A DNA stretch of 18,199 nt from Steroidobacteraceae bacterium. GTDB taxonomy: Bacteria; Pseudomonadota; Gammaproteobacteria; Steroidobacterales; Steroidobacteraceae. The notes beneath the pieces were generated by a model. That model made no database searches and was not told the DNA's origin. It saw only the letters and a list, made by a program, of their open reading frames with translations. Position numbers and translations under genes: made by a program. Location of the stretch: NCBI GenBank assembly GCA_025927665.1, contig JAICKZ010000020.1, positions 1 through 18,199 of the forward strand, written 5' to 3'. How positions within the stretch are numbered: position 1 is the stretch's first letter; each line of letters starts with the position of its first letter. This document shows positions 1-6,971 of this stretch, one piece after another.

Positions 1-134
1 CGGAAACCCTTCAAACGCACCGTCCGGCTGAGCTTCTGCAGCCGTTCGTCGACGGCCTTCTGAATGCGCTCAGCAGGCACCTGAACTTCCATCCGGCGCT
101 CGAGCGTGCCGGTCGACTCTATCGAAACGTGCAT
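1..134 (-). CDS. tig: Trigger factor, N-terminal 44 codons (partial, runs off the left edge)
   Basis: Trigger factor is the ribosome-bound chaperone and peptidyl-prolyl isomerase that meets nascent chains at the exit tunnel. Only the first 44 codons are here. They begin MHVSIESTGTLERRMEVQVP and continue through a helix ending VRLKGFR, which resembles the start of the ribosome-binding domain. The ATG ends at 134. A weak purine run (AGAGG) lies about 11 bases upstream on the coding strand. The segment is about 63% G+C (76 of the first 120 bases), clearly richer than the genes further right. The place after a Pro/Arg/His/Lys/Leu tRNA cluster fits gammaproteobacterial tig, which normally leads a clpP-clpX-lon neighbourhood outside this window. 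Identity is likely but rests on a short stretch. Confidence 0.8.
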   Translation of the reverse strand, partial: MHVSIESTGTLERRMEVQVPAERIQKAVDERLQKLSRTVRLKGF

Positions 135-160
135 TGATCAAAGACCTCTGTGGTTGAAGC

Positions 161-196
161 ACGGTGGCCGTCACTACGGTGGCCGTCACTACGGTG
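161..196. repeat. 15-bp tandem repeat, about 2.4 copies, in the tig leader
   Basis: The unit ACGGTGGCCGTCACT occurs perfectly at 161-175 and 176-190, followed by a partial third copy (ACGGTG, 191-196). It lies between the 3' end of tRNA-Leu and the tig start codon, so it would be in the tig 5' untranslated region if tig is read through from the tRNA. No function is known to me. Replication slippage in GC-rich DNA is the simplest origin. Confidence 0.9.
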
Positions 197-212
197 CCCA
201 CCGCCACGGCGA

Positions 213-297
213 TGGTGCGAAAGGAGGGACTCGAACCCTCACGGGGTTACCCACTGGAACCTAAATCCAGCGCGTCTACCAGTTCCGCCACTTTCGC
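213..297 (-). tRNA. tRNA-Leu (UAG)
   Basis: On the minus strand an 85-nt class II tRNA folds. The acceptor stem is GCGAAAG with CTTTCGC, the T-arm carries GGTTCGAGTCC, and the anticodon stem CTGGA/TCCAG encloses TTTAGGT, giving anticodon UAG (plus-strand complement at 261-263). A variable arm is present, as expected for leucine, and the 3' ACCA is encoded (213-216). It is the last tRNA of the cluster before tig, separated from tRNA-Lys by about 205 bp, and probably has its own promoter. Confidence 0.96.
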
Positions 298-306
298 AGC
301 CGAGCA

Positions 307-344
307 CCCGGATCCGGGCGCACTGCCACGTCGGCCGACCGACG
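307..344. repeat. Two GC-rich palindromes between the tRNA-Leu promoter and gene
   Basis: A perfect 12-bp palindrome CCCGGATCCGGG (307-318) is followed by a hairpin with stem CGTCGG/CCGACG and a 4-base loop (329-344). Both would lie in the 5' leader of pre-tRNA-Leu on the minus strand. They could shape RNase processing or be incidental in this very GC-rich stretch (47 of 60 bases G or C at 301-360). Confidence 0.6.
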
Positions 345-357
345 CAGCGGGGCGCGG

Positions 358-385
358 AGTATACCTAAGGCAGGCTTGGATTCAC
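358..385 (-). promoter_or_regulatory. Candidate sigma70 promoter for tRNA-Leu (and tig)
   Basis: On the minus strand the -10 box TATACT (358-363) lies 16 bp from a weak -35 GTGAAT (380-385). The DNA just downstream of the -10 is almost all G and C, typical of stringently controlled stable-RNA promoters. The -10 is good and the -35 poor, so this is a candidate only. The other bases at 386-502 show no gene or clear signal. Confidence 0.45.
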
Positions 386-502
386 CCTGTTTCTCTGCGC
401 TGGGCTGCGCGGTTAGTTACCCACCCAGAAGCTGGACGGGTTGGCAGATCGCCGAGTGAAACTCAACGTCTCGAGATGATCTGACCACGAGATCCTAAGA
501 AG

Positions 503-578
<76 letters not shown>

Positions 579-588
579 ACTTCTGAGA

Positions 589-691
589 AGTGACTAGTGA
601 CTAGCGGATTGTGATTGGGCAGAACGCTACCCAACCTCTCCCACGGCGGACTTCTTTTGGCGGTCTCGGAGGATTTCTCTTCCTAGTCACT
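589..691. repeat. AGTGACTAG direct and inverted repeats in the His-Lys tRNA spacer
   Basis: AGTGACTAG occurs twice in overlapping tandem (589-597 and 596-604) and once inverted as CTAGTCACT (683-691). GCGGAT follows the direct copies, and ATCCGC follows the inverted one. The arms are about 80 bp apart, so they could pair in the precursor RNA or mark a short dispersed repeat family. The spacer (579-717) has no gene. Confidence 0.7.
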
Positions 692-717
692 ATCCGCCAT
701 CCGCTATCCCCTTGTAA

Positions 718-794
718 TGGGGTGGACGATGGGACTCGAACCCACGACGGCCGGAATCACAATCCGGGGCTCTACCAGCTGAGCTACGTCCACC
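718..794 (-). tRNA. tRNA-His (GUG)
   Basis: Minus-strand cloverleaf with acceptor GTGGACG/CGTCCAC and anticodon stem CCGGA/TCCGG around TTGTGAT, giving anticodon GUG. An extra 5' G at -1 (794) faces discriminator C73 (complement at 721), the identity feature of bacterial tRNA-His. The 3' CCA is encoded (718-720). Confidence 0.97.
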
Positions 795-815
795 ATCGTG
801 CCTTTTCTTCTCGTA

Positions 816-847
816 TTGATTGCATCCCACGAGGAGGATGCCATCAA
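816..847. repeat. 12-bp imperfect hairpin in the Arg-His tRNA spacer
   Basis: TTGATTGCATCC (816-827) and GGATGCCATCAA (836-847) pair over 12 positions with one mismatch around an 8-base loop. No U-run follows on the minus strand, so it does not look like a terminator. It could be an RNase III or RNase E processing structure in the polycistronic tRNA precursor. The spacer (795-908) has no coding signal. Confidence 0.7.
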
Positions 848-908
848 TTAAAAACCATTTATCGAAACATCAACTCCATTACCTTCAACTTCTCCTCCTG
901 CGGTGCGC

Positions 909-985
909 TGGCGCGCCCGGCAGGATTCGAACCTGCGACCCCCGGCTTAGAAGGCCGGTGCTCTATCCAACTGAGCTACGGGCGC
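909..985 (-). tRNA. tRNA-Arg (UCU)
   Basis: Minus-strand 77-nt cloverleaf. Acceptor GCGCCCG pairs with CGGGCGC, discriminator G, and CCA is encoded (909-911). Anticodon stem CCGGC/GCCGG encloses CTTCTAA, giving UCU, which reads AGA and AGG. The T-loop is GGTTCGAATCC. Confidence 0.97.
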
Positions 986-1014
986 AGCATGCAAACCTTG
1001 ATCACCCATTGCGT

Positions 1015-1053
1015 GTTTTATTTTTCTTTTCCAATCCAAAGAAAAAGTAAAAC
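1015..1053. repeat. A/T-rich inverted repeat in the Pro-Arg tRNA spacer
   Basis: GTTTTATTTTTCTTT (1015-1029) pairs with AAAGAAAAAGTAAAAC (1038-1053) with one bulged base and an 8-base loop. Every paired base near the loop is A-T or T-A except one. It sits between two tRNAs that must be separated by processing. An A/U-rich hairpin could be an RNase E entry zone, and because it ends in T-runs it could also attenuate. The role is inferred. Confidence 0.7.
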
Positions 1054-1065
1054 AAAAAGAAAGGT

Positions 1066-1142
1066 TGGTCGGGGCAGCAGGATTTGAACCTGCGACCCTC
1101 TGCTCCCAAAGCAGATGCGCTACCAGACTGCGCCATGCCCCG
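1066..1142 (-). tRNA. tRNA-Pro (UGG)
   Basis: Minus-strand 77-nt cloverleaf, first of the cluster in transcription order. Acceptor CGGGGCA pairs with TGCCCCG. Anticodon stem CTGCT/(A)GCAG encloses TTGGGAG, giving anticodon UGG. The 3' ACCA is encoded (1066-1069). Confidence 0.97.
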
Positions 1143-1195
1143 CCAGCTAATCGTTACCTCAACGTGTGAGGAGTGACCCCCGCACGGGACGGCGA

Positions 1196-1224
1196 ATCAT
1201 ACGGATCGAGCGGGTGATCGTCAA
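1196..1224 (-). promoter_or_regulatory. Sigma70 promoter of the tRNA cluster
   Basis: On the minus strand TTGACG (1219-1224) and TATGAT (1196-1201) are separated by exactly 17 bp, both near consensus. A GC-rich discriminator follows. Initiation would fall near 1190, about 45 bases before tRNA-Pro. It lies downstream of cysS, so the tRNAs need not depend on read-through. Confidence 0.75.
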
Positions 1225-1309
1225 TTTGAAATTCTAATCATTTCTCCGAAATTGCTGTATTCGCGAACGGTCAAAAACATGTTGCACGCACTACTTTGGC
1301 GAAGTCATG

Positions 1310-2755
1310 TTATCGGCGTCGCCAGCTCGTTCCTTGTGCCGCATCCTCCAGCAAAATTCCCTGTGCTGAAAGCTCATCACGAATACGATCGGATTCTTTC
1401 CAATCTTTGGATTTACGTGCCGCAATACGCTGCGCAATCAACTGGTCAATTTCCGCATCACTCAAGACCTTGCCTTCGCTATGCGAAGCGCTGCGGGCCG
1501 CTTTGGTGGAATAAGCCTCTGGGCCCCTCTTAGGCGCGGCTTTGCGCAAAAATACATCTGGCACTTGTTGTACCACACCAATGACTTTGGCGAGATAGAC
1601 CATCTCTCCAGCAAGCTGCGACGCAAGCGTCATATTCTTCGCGGTTTTGGCAATATTAATTTCGCGCGCCAGTTGTTGTAATTCGGACAATGCCAGCGCA
1701 GTGTTGAAATCATCGTTCATTGCCGCTTCAAATTTATCGCTCGCACTACTGGCGGTGACCGTGGTCGGTAATTCCACACCGCGCAAGGCGAGATACAAAC
1801 GCTCCAATGCTGCATCGGCTTGATCAAGACTCTCGACGGAATAATTTATCGGCGCACGATAATGACTGGAGAGCAGTAAGTATCGAATCACTTCAGCGTC
1901 ACGCACCCAACCAAGCACTTCACGAATGGTAAAAAAGTTGCCTAATGATTTGGACATCTTTTCGTTATCGACACGTACAAATCCATTGTGCATCCAATAA
2001 TTCACAAAAGGCTCATCGGTTGCGCAGCATGATTGCGCAATTTCATTTTCATGATGTGGAAAAACTAAATCCATACCGCCACCATGTATATCAAAATGCG
2101 GTCCTAAAATTTGTGTCGACATGGCTGAGCACTCGATATGCCAACCAGGACGACCCGGTCCCCATGGTGAATCCCAAGCGGGCTCGCCTTCCTTTGAACC
2201 TTTCCACAACACAAAATCCAGTGGATCGTGCTTGGCTTCGTTTATTTCGACGCGCGCACCTGCACGTAAATCTTCAAGTTTTCTACCAGAAAATTTGCCA
2301 TAGTCTTTGAATTTATCGACCGCAAAATATACATCACCGTTTGGAGCTGGATAGGCATAGCCACGACGAACCAAGCGAGTGATGATGGATACAATTGCGG
2401 GAATGTATTCAGTTGCGCGCGGTTCAAGATCAGCACGCTCAACCCCCAACGCCGCATAATCGTCCCACATGGCACGGATAAAATGCGCCGTGAATTCCGC
2501 AATCGGCTGTTTGTTCTCCGCGGCACGGGCGATGATCTTGTCATCAATGTCCGTGATGTTACGCACGAAGGTAACTTGATAACCCTGTGAACGTAGATAT
2601 TTGCGAACCATGTCAAACACAATCAACATACGTGCGTGACCAAGATGACAGTAGTCATACACCGTGATGCCGCAAGCGTACATGCGTACCGTTCCCGCGA
2701 CCAACGGTTTGAATACTTCCTTCCGGCCAGACATCGAATTTAAAATTTGCAACAT
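1310..2755 (-). CDS. cysS: Cysteine--tRNA ligase
   Basis: Cytoplasmic class I synthetase that activates cysteine and charges tRNA-Cys. At 481 aa it is slightly longer than the 461-aa E. coli enzyme. The zinc ligand Cys28 (YACGITVYD) is followed by the HIGH-type signature HLGH (37-40). Further zinc ligands lie in HIECSAMS and FPHHENE (about residues 210-240), and the second signature is KMSKSLGNFF. The C-terminal DALR and anticodon regions are recognisable, with about 30 extra low-complexity residues before KVLSDAEID. I start at the ATG ending at 2755 (MLQILNSMSGRK), which matches the family; an in-frame TTG six codons upstream is less likely. It follows gltX after 24 bp and is probably cotranscribed with it. 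Confidence 0.97.
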   Translation of the reverse strand: MLQILNSMSGRKEVFKPLVAGTVRMYACGITVYDYCHLGHARMLIVFDMVRKYLRSQGYQVTFVRNITDIDDKIIARAAENKQPIAEFTAHFIRAMWDDYAALGVERADLEPRATEYIPAIVSIITRLVRRGYAYPAPNGDVYFAVDKFKDYGKFSGRKLEDLRAGARVEINEAKHDPLDFVLWKGSKEGEPAWDSPWGPGRPGWHIECSAMSTQILGPHFDIHGGGMDLVFPHHENEIAQSCCATDEPFVNYWMHNGFVRVDNEKMSKSLGNFFTIREVLGWVRDAEVIRYLLLSSHYRAPINYSVESLDQADAALERLYLALRGVELPTTVTASSASDKFEAAMNDDFNTALALSELQQLAREINIAKTAKNMTLASQLAGEMVYLAKVIGVVQQVPDVFLRKAAPKRGPEAYSTKAARSASHSEGKVLSDAEIDQLIAQRIAARKSKDWKESDRIRDELSAQGILLEDAAQGTSWRRR

Positions 2756-2779
2756 GTATCTTGAATTCCGCAATGATGA

Positions 2780-4210
2780 TCAGTTGCTGGCCAAGGCACT
2801 GGCCGCAACGAGACGTGACCGAATTTTGTCTATTCCAATCATTGGCAGCAACGGCCCAAGCTCCGGACCATGTGTATGGCCAGTGATGGCAGCACGCAAC
2901 GGCATGAATAAAGCAGGTCCCTTACGCGTCGTTGCGATCGATAATTCCTTGGCAAGCGCTTTGAATTCTAAACCGACACGCGGTAACAATTCGATAGCAA
3001 CGGTAAAGAATGCCTTTCCCGCATCTTGAATAACAGTACGCACATCGTTTGAATATTCAAGTTGATCGGCAAAAACAACGGGTAACCATTGCCGCACATC
3101 TGCGGGTACTTCGACATTATTGCGCACACCGGCACTAAAGGTTACGCATTGCGCAACAGTCAACTCTGCAGGCAATTCAGGTTGTACCCATGAGAGAAAT
3201 TCTTCAGCGGAAAGCTTCGCCACCGATTCTTTTTGCCAGTGACGCAACTGTATCTCATCGAATCGCGCTGGCGCGCGACCCAGGCGTGATGGATCAAACT
3301 CACTGATGCATGCAGCGCTATCAAGCCATACGTCATTCATCACAGAATGACCCAGGCGAATCAATTGATTGTTCAACGCAATGGGTAAAAAGCCACGTTC
3401 ACGAAATTCATGCAAACTGGTTGAGCCGTGACGTTTTGATAGCGGTGAACCATCCATACCCAACATCATGGCCATATGACCGTATCGTGGCGTGGACAAG
3501 CCGAATGCTTCCATCAACATTAACTGTCGCGGCGTGTTGGTCAAGTGATCATCGCCACGCAACACCAGTGTGACACCCATCAACGCATCATCAATTGCAT
3601 TGGAAAAAAAGAATGCACTGCTGCCATCAGCACGACGCACGATAAAATCACCAATATCATCAGAAAGAAATTTCTGCTCACCATGTACCACGTCGTCAAA
3701 TTGAATGTGTTTACCAGCCGGCACACGAAAACGAATGGTGGGTTGCAGACCGCGTGCCTCGCGTTCGGCGCGCTGTGCATGGGCGAGATTGCGACAGGTT
3801 CCCAAGTAACGCGGTGGTTGACCTGCAGCAATTTGCATCTTGCGCGAAATGTTCAATTCGGCCTGCGAACAATAACAAGGATAAGTCAGGCCTTGTGCAT
3901 CCAGCTTTGTCAACCATTCATTGTAAATATCATTTCTTTCGCTTTGTTTGTATGGAGCAGAAGCGCCACCTACATCGGGACCCTCTTCCCAGCTTAATCC
4001 CAACCAACGAAGATCCTGTAATAAAGCTTGAGTATGACGTTCTTCGCTGCGCGCAATATCGGTATCTTCAACCCTCAATATAAAACGGCCACCGTACTTG
4101 CGCGCCGCTAAAAAATTGAACAATGCCGTACGCGCGTTTCCCAAATGCAGTTGGCCCGTGGGGCTGGGTGCAAATCGCGTGACAATCGAAGCATCAAAAG
4201 CGTGAGTCAT
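2780..4210 (-). CDS. gltX: Glutamate--tRNA ligase (GluRS), possibly a non-discriminating or tRNA-Gln-type paralogue
   Basis: Class I synthetase that attaches glutamate to tRNA. In 476 aa it shows FAPSPTG then HLGN (22-25), the binding loop RVEDTD, a zinc-like region CYCSQ...YLGTC, and the second signature LSKRHGS, then the C-terminal helical domain. The ATG ending at 4210 (MTHAFDASIV) is preferred over an in-frame TTG ten codons upstream. No good ribosome binding site is visible. The gene is divergent from lpxH and just upstream of cysS, the place held by glnS in Pseudomonas. That raises the possibility that this GluRS charges tRNA-Gln. The family is certain, the tRNA specificity is not. Confidence 0.95.
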   Translation of the reverse strand: MTHAFDASIVTRFAPSPTGQLHLGNARTALFNFLAARKYGGRFILRVEDTDIARSEERHTQALLQDLRWLGLSWEEGPDVGGASAPYKQSERNDIYNEWLTKLDAQGLTYPCYCSQAELNISRKMQIAAGQPPRYLGTCRNLAHAQRAEREARGLQPTIRFRVPAGKHIQFDDVVHGEQKFLSDDIGDFIVRRADGSSAFFFSNAIDDALMGVTLVLRGDDHLTNTPRQLMLMEAFGLSTPRYGHMAMMLGMDGSPLSKRHGSTSLHEFRERGFLPIALNNQLIRLGHSVMNDVWLDSAACISEFDPSRLGRAPARFDEIQLRHWQKESVAKLSAEEFLSWVQPELPAELTVAQCVTFSAGVRNNVEVPADVRQWLPVVFADQLEYSNDVRTVIQDAGKAFFTVAIELLPRVGLEFKALAKELSIATTRKGPALFMPLRAAITGHTHGPELGPLLPMIGIDKIRSRLVAASALASN

Positions 4211-4315
4211 AGATCGTGATGTTAGCGGAAATCGTGACAATTTTGCCGATTTTTTACCTCAATGACATCTGAACAGCCCGCCAACTTTAACGTTGACTTC
4301 GGTTACACTCTGGCG

Positions 4316-5050
4316 ATGACTATCATGTTCATTTCCGATTTGCACCTGAACGCCGCGCAGCCCGAGGTAATTACACAAGCCATACAATTTCTACGCACCG
4401 AAGCGCGACAGGCCGAGCATTTGTACATACTTGGCGACTTGTTTGAGTTCTGGATTGGCGATGATGACACCGATCCTGCTTACGTTCATATTCAAGATGA
4501 ATTAAAAGCATTGACCGATAGTGGCGTACCTTGCAGTGTGATGCATGGCAATCGCGATTTTTTGTTGGGCAAGCGTTTCATGCAACGTACTGGTTGCAAG
4601 CTGATTGCCGATGGCACTGTCATTTCTTTGTATGATGAACCCGTGTTGTTATTGCATGGCGACACGCTATGCACTGATGATCGCAGCTATCAACGGTTGC
4701 GCCGCATTGTTCGCAATCCAATTATTCAGTGGCTATTTAAGCGGCTGTCATTGGCGCGACGCGAACGAATTGCCACCAAGATTCGAATGGGTAGTCAACG
4801 TCATACGCAGTCGGTTGCACCGATGATCATGGATGTCAACTCACATGCAGTAGCTAAAGCATTCAAGCGCTATGCGGTCAACAGTATGATTCACGGCCAC
4901 ACTCATCGACCAGCCATCCACACGCATCATTTATCCAATGGAGTAGATGCAACGCGCGTGGTATTGGGCGACTGGCACACGCAAGGCAGCGTCCTGCGTT
5001 GGTCTGCTTATGACAATTATGCGTTAGTCAGTTTGCCAAGAATGACGTGA
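4316..5050 (+). CDS. lpxH: UDP-2,3-diacylglucosamine diphosphatase
   Basis: LpxH cleaves UDP-2,3-diacylglucosamine to lipid X and UMP, the fourth step of lipid A synthesis, at the inner membrane. The 244-aa product matches the calcineurin-like phosphoesterase family along its length: DLH (8-10), GDLFEFWIGDDD with Asp41, HGNRDFLLG, LLHGDTLCTDD, IMDVN and HGHTHRPA, all carrying metal ligands. E. coli LpxH is 240 aa. I start at 4316 (MTIMFISDLHL); an in-frame ATG at 4262 would add 18 residues unlike the family. It is divergent from gltX. The 110 bp after its stop hold a 7-bp inverted repeat (GCTTGTG 5052-5058, CACAAGC 5080-5086) without a T-run. Confidence 0.95.
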   Translation: MTIMFISDLHLNAAQPEVITQAIQFLRTEARQAEHLYILGDLFEFWIGDDDTDPAYVHIQDELKALTDSGVPCSVMHGNRDFLLGKRFMQRTGCKLIADGTVISLYDEPVLLLHGDTLCTDDRSYQRLRRIVRNPIIQWLFKRLSLARRERIATKIRMGSQRHTQSVAPMIMDVNSHAVAKAFKRYAVNSMIHGHTHRPAIHTHHLSNGVDATRVVLGDWHTQGSVLRWSAYDNYALVSLPRMT

Positions 5051-5126
5051 TGCTTGTGTATGTATTCACCTACAAATTCCACAAGCCTCAAAAGATCAGT
5101 CGAATTGTTCGCTCATTACAAAACTG

Positions 5127-5155
5127 GGAACGCCGAAACAGCCTTTAGCATCTAA
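5127..5155 (+). promoter_or_regulatory. Candidate ECF-sigma promoter of the sigma gene (possible autoregulation)
   Basis: GGAAC (5127-5131) and TCTAA (5151-5155) are separated by 19 bp, close to the 18 bp between the same motifs in the E. coli rpoE P2 promoter. These are the usual ECF -35 and -10 elements. The start codon at 5162 lies only 6 bp after the -10, so the transcript would begin at or next to the ATG. This rests on motif and spacing only. Confidence 0.45.
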
Positions 5156-5161
5156 TGTGCA

Positions 5162-5887
5162 ATGAATAATCAATCAACCAATGCACTGCCAAAACTGACA
5201 CTGATCTGCAGTGATGACGAACTGGTGCAACATGCCGTTCAAGGCCATACGCAAGCTTTCGAATTGATCATGCGACGTTACAATCGATTGTTATTCCGCA
5301 CCGCGCGTAGCATTTTAAAAAACGATACTGAAACCGAAGACGTGCTTCAAGAAGCCTATGTCAAAGCCTGGCGGGCATTAGGAAACTTCATGGCAGACTC
5401 CAAATTATCAACCTGGTTGGTGCGCATTGTGGTCAATGAATCACTGGGAAGATTGCGCAAACAAACCGCTCAGATTATCGGCCTAAACCAACACGCGGAT
5501 TCCATTGCAAGTGATGACTCTGCAGCACAATCAGATCACCTGCAACCAGAGGTAACTGCGATCAGTGTGGAAATGCGCCGCATGCTTGAAAAACATATTG
5601 ACTCATTGCCTGATGTATTTCGCACCGTGTTTGTACTGCGCGCAGTTGAAGAACTATCGGTAGAAGAAGTTGCCAGTGTGTTGAACATTCCCGAAGCCAC
5701 GGTGCGTTCCAGGTTTTTTCGCGCCCGTGGATTACTGCGTGAAACACTGGCTCGCAATATCGACTTGGCGACTGCAGATGCGTTTGCATTTGACGGCTTA
5801 CGTTGTGATCGCATTGCCGCATCGGTACTGCAACGGATTACTTCTGCGGATGGTGCCAGCTTCGAATCCAGAGCGCATGATCTATAG
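5162..5887 (+). CDS. RNA polymerase sigma-70 factor, ECF subfamily
   Basis: An extracytoplasmic-function sigma factor of 241 aa. Region 2 (about 35-102) carries the core-binding and -10 recognition sequence (ETEDVLQEAYVKAWRAL, then STWLVRIVVNESLGRLR). A polar linker follows, then region 4 (about 137-195) with LPDVFRTVFVLRAVEELS and the helix-turn-helix VEEVASVLNIPEATVRSR. A conserved-looking tail (FAFDGLRCDRI, about 208-218) extends beyond region 4. No anti-sigma gene is next to it: lpxH lies upstream and a DMT transporter downstream, so its control is unclear. A candidate ECF promoter precedes it and there is no Shine-Dalgarno. The 147 bp after it hold a small hairpin (CATCGT/ACGATG near 5940-5957) but no clear terminator. 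The regulon cannot be read from this window. Confidence 0.93.
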   Translation: MNNQSTNALPKLTLICSDDELVQHAVQGHTQAFELIMRRYNRLLFRTARSILKNDTETEDVLQEAYVKAWRALGNFMADSKLSTWLVRIVVNESLGRLRKQTAQIIGLNQHADSIASDDSAAQSDHLQPEVTAISVEMRRMLEKHIDSLPDVFRTVFVLRAVEELSVEEVASVLNIPEATVRSRFFRARGLLRETLARNIDLATADAFAFDGLRCDRIAASVLQRITSADGASFESRAHDL

Positions 5888-6034
5888 TCGACTGCTTCTT
5901 GTCCAAGGGCAGCACTAATGCTAATCGTAAAATAATAGTCCATCGTATTTGACGATGCCAGCATCACCAAATATTGCTTCTAATTAACACCGATGATTGC
6001 ATAGTACCGCCGTGTTCAATTCTTGAGCGCCAGT

Positions 6035-6958
6035 ATGTTCATTTCCATCATTTGGTTACCCGCTGCGTTATTCGCCGGACTATTTCAAGCTTGGCGTACG
6101 GCAGTCCAGCAACGACTGCGCTCGCAATTGACTGTTAGTGGCGCTGGTTTAGTGCGCTATCTGTATGGCGCACCGATAGCCTTGCTAATATTAACGTTGT
6201 ACGCAACAGCACATCATCATTCGCTGCCATCACTTTCATTACCGTTTTTGGCTAATGCGCTGATCGGTGGTGTCGCGCAAATCATCGCAACGAACTTGTT
6301 GATCGCTGCATTTGGTTATGGCAATTTTGTCGTAGGCACTGCATTTTCAAAAACCGAGACGGTACAAGTCGCTGTATTTGCATGGCTTGTATTGCATGAA
6401 GCATTAACCTTGTACGTAATAATTGGAATTGTGCTCGGCGTAGTGGGAGTATTGATTCTATCGTTGGGTGGTAAAAAGATTACATTGCAACAACTGGGCG
6501 CAGCGTTGAAACAACGCGTCGCCATATTTGGATTGAGTGCGGGTGCAATGTTTGCTTTAACGGCGGTGTTTGTAAAGCGCGCCACATTCGATTTGCAGCA
6601 ACCCGATTTGATACTCGCTGCCTTAATCACTCTGACGGTAGTGATGCTGTCACAAACCGTTATTCATGGCATGTGGATTGCTTGGCGCGAACCCACCACC
6701 TTACGACAGGTATTCGTCACTTGGCCCATATCGAGTCAAGTGGGCATACTTGCGGCGTTGGGATCTGCTTGCTGGTTTATTGGTTTTGCCACCGCATCTG
6801 TTGCCTTGGTGCGCATCGTCGGCCAAGTTGAAGTGATCTTCACTTTATTATTTGCACAATTTTATTTGGGCGAAAAGATAAAATCACATGAAGCTTCCGG
6901 GTTATTGTTAGTTGCAACGGGAGTCACATTTGCACTGGTAAGTAGTTTATTGCAATAG
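6035..6958 (+). CDS. DMT-superfamily (EamA-like) membrane transporter
   Basis: A very hydrophobic 307-aa protein with about ten membrane segments in two similar halves, as in drug/metabolite transporters. The first half has a segment ending NFVVGTAFSKTETVQVAVFAW, then GVVGVLILSLGG. The second half has GSACWFIGFATASVALVR, then QVEVIFTLLFAQFYLGEKI. The FSKTE and QVEVIF stretches are the paired conserved helices of EamA repeats. The substrate is unknown. The ATG at 6035 is preferred over an in-frame TTG at 6023. It runs tail to tail with the methyltransferase gene, 13 bp apart, with no visible terminator. Confidence 0.88.
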   Translation: MFISIIWLPAALFAGLFQAWRTAVQQRLRSQLTVSGAGLVRYLYGAPIALLILTLYATAHHHSLPSLSLPFLANALIGGVAQIIATNLLIAAFGYGNFVVGTAFSKTETVQVAVFAWLVLHEALTLYVIIGIVLGVVGVLILSLGGKKITLQQLGAALKQRVAIFGLSAGAMFALTAVFVKRATFDLQQPDLILAALITLTVVMLSQTVIHGMWIAWREPTTLRQVFVTWPISSQVGILAALGSACWFIGFATASVALVRIVGQVEVIFTLLFAQFYLGEKIKSHEASGLLLVATGVTFALVSSLLQ

Positions 6959-6971
6959 CGTGCGCTTAAAA

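Noticed and set aside
611..1087. Long open frames across the tRNA spacers on the plus strand
   Set aside because: They run antisense through three tRNA genes, and their peptides show only reverse-complemented tRNA sequence.
4262..4315. 18-codon N-terminal extension of lpxH
   Set aside because: The extra residues do not resemble LpxH, which normally begins a few residues before the DLH motif, and no ribosome binding site precedes the ATG at 4262.
5052..5086. GCTTGTG/CACAAGC inverted repeat as a terminator of lpxH
   Set aside because: The loop is 21 bases long and no T-run follows, so it is not a convincing rho-independent terminator.
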